Of a stretch of 51,602 nucleotides of DNA, positions 49,244 through 51,602 are shown piece by piece. How positions within the stretch are numbered: the first letter of the stretch is position 1; each line of letters begins with the position of its first letter. The notes beneath the pieces were generated by a model. The model worked only from the letters and a program-made list of their open reading frames with translations, had not been told where the DNA came from and searched no databases. The DNA comes from DAOSWM01 sp035380045 (GTDB lineage: Bacteria; Bacteroidota; Bacteroidia; Bacteroidales; Tenuifilaceae), in NCBI GenBank assembly GCA_035380045.1, contig DAOSWM010000020.1, positions 1 through 51,602 on the forward strand, written 5' to 3'. The position numbers and the translations under genes are program-made.

Positions 49244-49271
49244 TCTTTAATCAACCTAAAATAATACAACT

Positions 49272-50603
49272 ATGACAGAAAAAACGCAATCATTTTTTGA
49301 GAAGAATGCAGTGATAATAAAAATATCAGCAATTGCATTCCTGTCGCTAATGCTGTTGATTCCAACAGCCATGATCCAATCTTTGGTTTCTGAGCGTCAG
49401 CAAAGATTAAATGAAGCAACCCATGAAATCAGCTCTAAATGGGGAACGGAGCAGCAAATTACCGGACCAATCCTAACAATTCCTTACTACTCGCACGATT
49501 ACGACACTGAAAAGAAAGCTGAAGTACTAACCAGGCATCTCGCCTATTTTCTTCCGGAAAATCTTGATGTAACAGGTGATATGTCGCCCGAAGTTAGGTA
49601 TAGAGGAATTTTTCAAGTTGCTGTTTACAATACAAATCTAAATTTCAGCGGGAAATTTAAAAAGCCAACCTTTGATGCTTCCAAAAAGCTGGATGTAATG
49701 TGGGAGGATGCGTATATTACAGTTGGAATTTCAGATTTACGTGGAATTAAAGAAAATATAAATTTCGGTTGGAATGGGAAAGAGGTTGAGTGCGATCCGG
49801 GAGTAAAATCAAACAGCTTAGTTGAATCGGGAATTACAGTAAACAACGCACTTTCTGCGCTGGACGAAGAACCTGAATACAAATTCAACTTCAACATCTC
49901 ATTAAATGGTTCGCGCAGCTTAAACCTTGTTCCGGTTGGCAAGGAAACGAAAGCCAGAATTACATCATCGTGGCAAAATCCAAGTTTCGATGGGGCATTC
50001 CTTCCCGAAACACGGGAAATTTCCGAGGAAGGATTTGATGCTCAGTGGCACGTTCTCGAACTAAACAGGAACTTCCCACAGCATTGGGACGATTACAAGG
50101 TAAGGCTTTCTGAGGCTGCATTTGGCGTTAGCCTGCTTCTTCCGGTTGATACATACCAAATCACAGAACGTTCGATGAAGTATGCGATACTTTTTATTTC
50201 ATTAACCTTTATGGTTTTCTTCTTTATTGAAATTATGCGCAAACTGCGAGTGCATCCGGTTCAGTACATTCTGGTTGGATTTGGGTTAGTTCTTTTCTAC
50301 CTGCTACTGCTATCGTTGGCCGAGCAGATGCACTTTGCAGTTGCATATTTAATTGCAAGCATCGGAATTATTACAATGATTACTTCCTACTCCTTAAGCA
50401 TATTTAAAAACAAGAAGCTTGCAGCTATGATGGCTGGAATCCTGATTCTGCTTTACGTATTTTTATACATCCTTCTACAAATGCAGGATTACGCGCTGCT
50501 AATGGGAAGTATCGGGCTATTTATTATCCTTTCAACTATAATGTACCTCTCACGAAAAATTGACTGGTACGCAATTAATGAAGGGTCAAAAGGTGAGTTA
50601 TAA
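49272..50603 (+). CDS. creD: CreD family inner-membrane protein
   Basis: The 443-residue protein starts FFEKNAVIIKISAIAFLSLMLLIPTAMIQSLVSERQQRLNEATHEISSKWGTEQQITGPILTIPYY, the highly characteristic CreD N-terminus: one TM helix, then the RxxxxxEAxxEIxxxWGxxQxxxGPxLxxPY motif. A long periplasmic domain (~60-300) follows, and then five or six TM helices (for example YAILFISLTFMVFFFIEIM, VQYILVGFGLVLFYLLLLSLAE). In enterobacteria CreD is induced by the CreBC system and affects envelope and beta-lactam/colicin tolerance; its molecular role is unclear. Here the local winged-helix regulator, not CreBC, is the probable controller. Confidence 0.94.
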   Translation: MTEKTQSFFEKNAVIIKISAIAFLSLMLLIPTAMIQSLVSERQQRLNEATHEISSKWGTEQQITGPILTIPYYSHDYDTEKKAEVLTRHLAYFLPENLDVTGDMSPEVRYRGIFQVAVYNTNLNFSGKFKKPTFDASKKLDVMWEDAYITVGISDLRGIKENINFGWNGKEVECDPGVKSNSLVESGITVNNALSALDEEPEYKFNFNISLNGSRSLNLVPVGKETKARITSSWQNPSFDGAFLPETREISEEGFDAQWHVLELNRNFPQHWDDYKVRLSEAAFGVSLLLPVDTYQITERSMKYAILFISLTFMVFFFIEIMRKLRVHPVQYILVGFGLVLFYLLLLSLAEQMHFAVAYLIASIGIITMITSYSLSIFKNKKLAAMMAGILILLYVFLYILLQMQDYALLMGSIGLFIILSTIMYLSRKIDWYAINEGSKGEL

Positions 50604-50620
50604 GAATAATTATGGCAAAT

Positions 50621-50786
50621 AAAAAATGAGGGTGTCTCAAAATTAATAAGGATTAGATTTACTCCTCTGTGGAACTCTGTGATTTTCCTGTGATACACTG
50701 TGATACAATAAATTATAAATTCCACAGAGTTTCTCCGTGTCCTTCACAGAGTCACACAATGAACTTTTGAGACACCCTCTTTTTTT
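50621..50786. repeat. MITE-like inverted-repeat element, also a likely bidirectional terminator
   Basis: GAGGGTGTCTCAAAA (50628-50642) and its exact reverse complement TTTTGAGACACCCTC (50765-50779) bound a 152-bp segment. With A/T runs outside, the arms extend to about 22 bp with one mismatch. The interior has further CTCTGTGGAA / TTCCACAGAG complementarity and CTGTGATAC repeats. The ends resemble insertion-sequence termini, but there is no gene inside. It lies between the convergent creD and NTF2-like genes. Confidence 0.78.
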
Positions 50787-50791
50787 AAAAC

Positions 50792-51262
50792 CTATCTTTT
50801 TGTACTGTTCCAAAAATCAACATCAAGAAGATACCTACCATCGGGTTGATGGCGCCAAACATTAATATACTTCACCGAAACGTGGTAAAGGGAATCCTCA
50901 AAAAGAATTTTTGACGAAGTAATTCCTGTTTCGTAAATCACTTCCCTATCGCCATCAATTGTTTTTACATCGGTAATCATTTCCACAACTTTGGAAGTTT
51001 TAAAATCCTCAGCCCAAAATTTTTTAATGCTATCCCTGCCAAAAACAAAATTGTAACCATTTGGGCTTAGCTTTGCTGAAGGAGCGTACATTTCTGCAAG
51101 TTTATCAGCATCACCCGATTTGAAACATTCTCCAAGTTTTGTATTGCATTCCTCAACAATGGCTTTCATCTCCTCCTCGGAGATACTTTTATCATTATCG
51201 CATGAAATGATTAGAACAAGCACTAAGATTACTGCAATTATTTCACGACCAATTTTTTTCAT
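50792..51262 (-). CDS. NTF2-like (DUF4440/SnoaL-type) lipoprotein
   Basis: The 156-residue protein begins MKKIGREIIAVILVLVLIISCDNDKS, a lipoprotein signal with lipobox ending IISC. The rest is a cone-shaped NTF2-like fold by pattern: EEMKAIVEECNTKLGECFKSGDADKLAEMYAPSAKLSPNG...FGRDSIKKFWAEDF...YETGITSSKILFEDSLYHVSVKYINVWRHQPDGRYLLDVDFWN. This matches DUF4440/SnoaL-like proteins, whose functions vary (small-molecule binding, cyclase or isomerase). No partner gene is evident; a ParE-like gene lies 20 bp upstream on the same strand. Confidence 0.85.
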   Translation of the reverse strand: MKKIGREIIAVILVLVLIISCDNDKSISEEEMKAIVEECNTKLGECFKSGDADKLAEMYAPSAKLSPNGYNFVFGRDSIKKFWAEDFKTSKVVEMITDVKTIDGDREVIYETGITSSKILFEDSLYHVSVKYINVWRHQPDGRYLLDVDFWNSTKR

Positions 51263-51282
51263 ACTATACGATTGGAAACTTA

Positions 51283-51602
51283 CTATAACTTCTTCATTTT
51301 CTCGGGATTCTGACGACAGTCGAAAACAGATGCAATTGTAATTATTTCATTTTCTTGCCAATAAATTATTTTGTAGTTGTTTTCTACAAGATAACGAAAG
51401 TCTTCAGGCATTTCATTTAGAAGCTCTTCTTTGGGACCTGTTAGCGGATTTTTAAGTAAAACTTCAACTCTAGCAACAATTTTGTTTACAATTTTTTTGG
51501 CGATTCTGGGGCTGGCTTTAAGGGAGTAGTAGTTGTAAATATCATTTAGAAACTGTTTAAATTTTCGATTTTTTAGATTTCTCACTTCGTTCGAAATGAC
51601 AT
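51283..51602 (-). CDS. ParE/RelE-superfamily toxin-like protein (start uncertain, reaches the window edge)
   Basis: From the GTG at 51585 the protein is 100 residues: FKQFLNDIYNYYSLKASPRIAKKIVNKIVARVEVLLKNPLTGPKEELLNEMPEDFRYLVENNYKIIYWQENEIITIASVFDCRQNPEKM. The ending YRYLV-x(4-5)-YKIIYWxxxxxIxIxxVFDxRxNPxK is the usual ParE/RelE core. The frame is open through the right edge (51602), so the true start may lie outside. The bases at 51579-51602 read, on the minus strand, TCATTTCGAACGAAGTGAGA, a repeat I recognise as widespread in Bacteroidota genomes. The N-terminus therefore falls in repeat sequence. The antitoxin, if any, should lie just beyond the window. Confidence 0.75.
   Translation of the reverse strand, partial: VISNEVRNLKNRKFKQFLNDIYNYYSLKASPRIAKKIVNKIVARVEVLLKNPLTGPKEELLNEMPEDFRYLVENNYKIIYWQENEIITIASVFDCRQNPEKMKKL

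Overview
The window reads as chromosomal DNA of a member of the Bacteroidales/Marinilabiliales group (phylum Bacteroidota). Support: several upstream regions carry the Bacteroidota -7 motif TAnnTTTG, sometimes with a TTTG -33 box; one secreted protein has a type IX secretion (T9SS) C-terminal sorting domain; families largely confined to the phylum (DUF5683, DUF5723, DUF4369-TlpA) are present; and parA-parB is followed by DUF5683 and an MltD-like gene as in many Bacteroidales. Two runs of 100 N are flanked by exact 55-bp duplications, which points to a short-read draft or metagenome assembly.

Layout. 1-4960: the end of a repeat-rich S74-chaperone fibre/adhesin protein, then priA, convergent with a diacylglycerol-kinase-like gene. 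5400-14120: one long forward run, parA-parB-DUF5683-MltD-like transglycosylase, followed by two SGNH hydrolases and an MBOAT acyltransferase. This joins chromosome segregation and wall turnover with a probable wall or glycan O-acylation cassette. 14200-14860: a HigBA toxin-antitoxin pair. 14860-20050: a Pif1-like helicase with HRDC and HTH tail, a two-TM RCK potassium channel, and a GNAT-nitrilase fusion. 20290-22350: a DUF5723 outer-membrane protein and a lipoprotein. 22480-29400: tRNA-Leu(UAG), a NarL-type two-component system with a TPR sensor, a DUF4143 ATPase, and a TPR-SpoIIE phosphatase. 29620-33540: a ZnuACB-type metal importer and dihydrolipoyl dehydrogenase. 33610-38040: a TlpA-like lipoprotein, MeaB, an EamA transporter and an NAD-dependent reductase.

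38050-39480 is the most unusual stretch: an IS200-like Y1 transposase gene embedded in two dense arrays of short GC-rich hairpins. The arrays share long homologous blocks and show compensatory stem changes, as in a REP/RAYT system. 39600-41020: truA-like and M23 peptidase genes. 41170-47900: a LytS/LytTR system followed by three exported proteins; two of these share a 78-residue two-cysteine module that I do not recognise. 48230-50600: a membrane protein, a winged-helix regulator and creD, with the same palindrome at both transcription starts. The window ends with two MITE-like inverted-repeat elements (near 48.0 and 50.7 kb), an NTF2-like lipoprotein and a ParE-like toxin that runs to the window edge.

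Limits: functions come from recognising motifs by eye. No database search, structure prediction or alignment program was run, and residue positions are approximate unless a motif is named.
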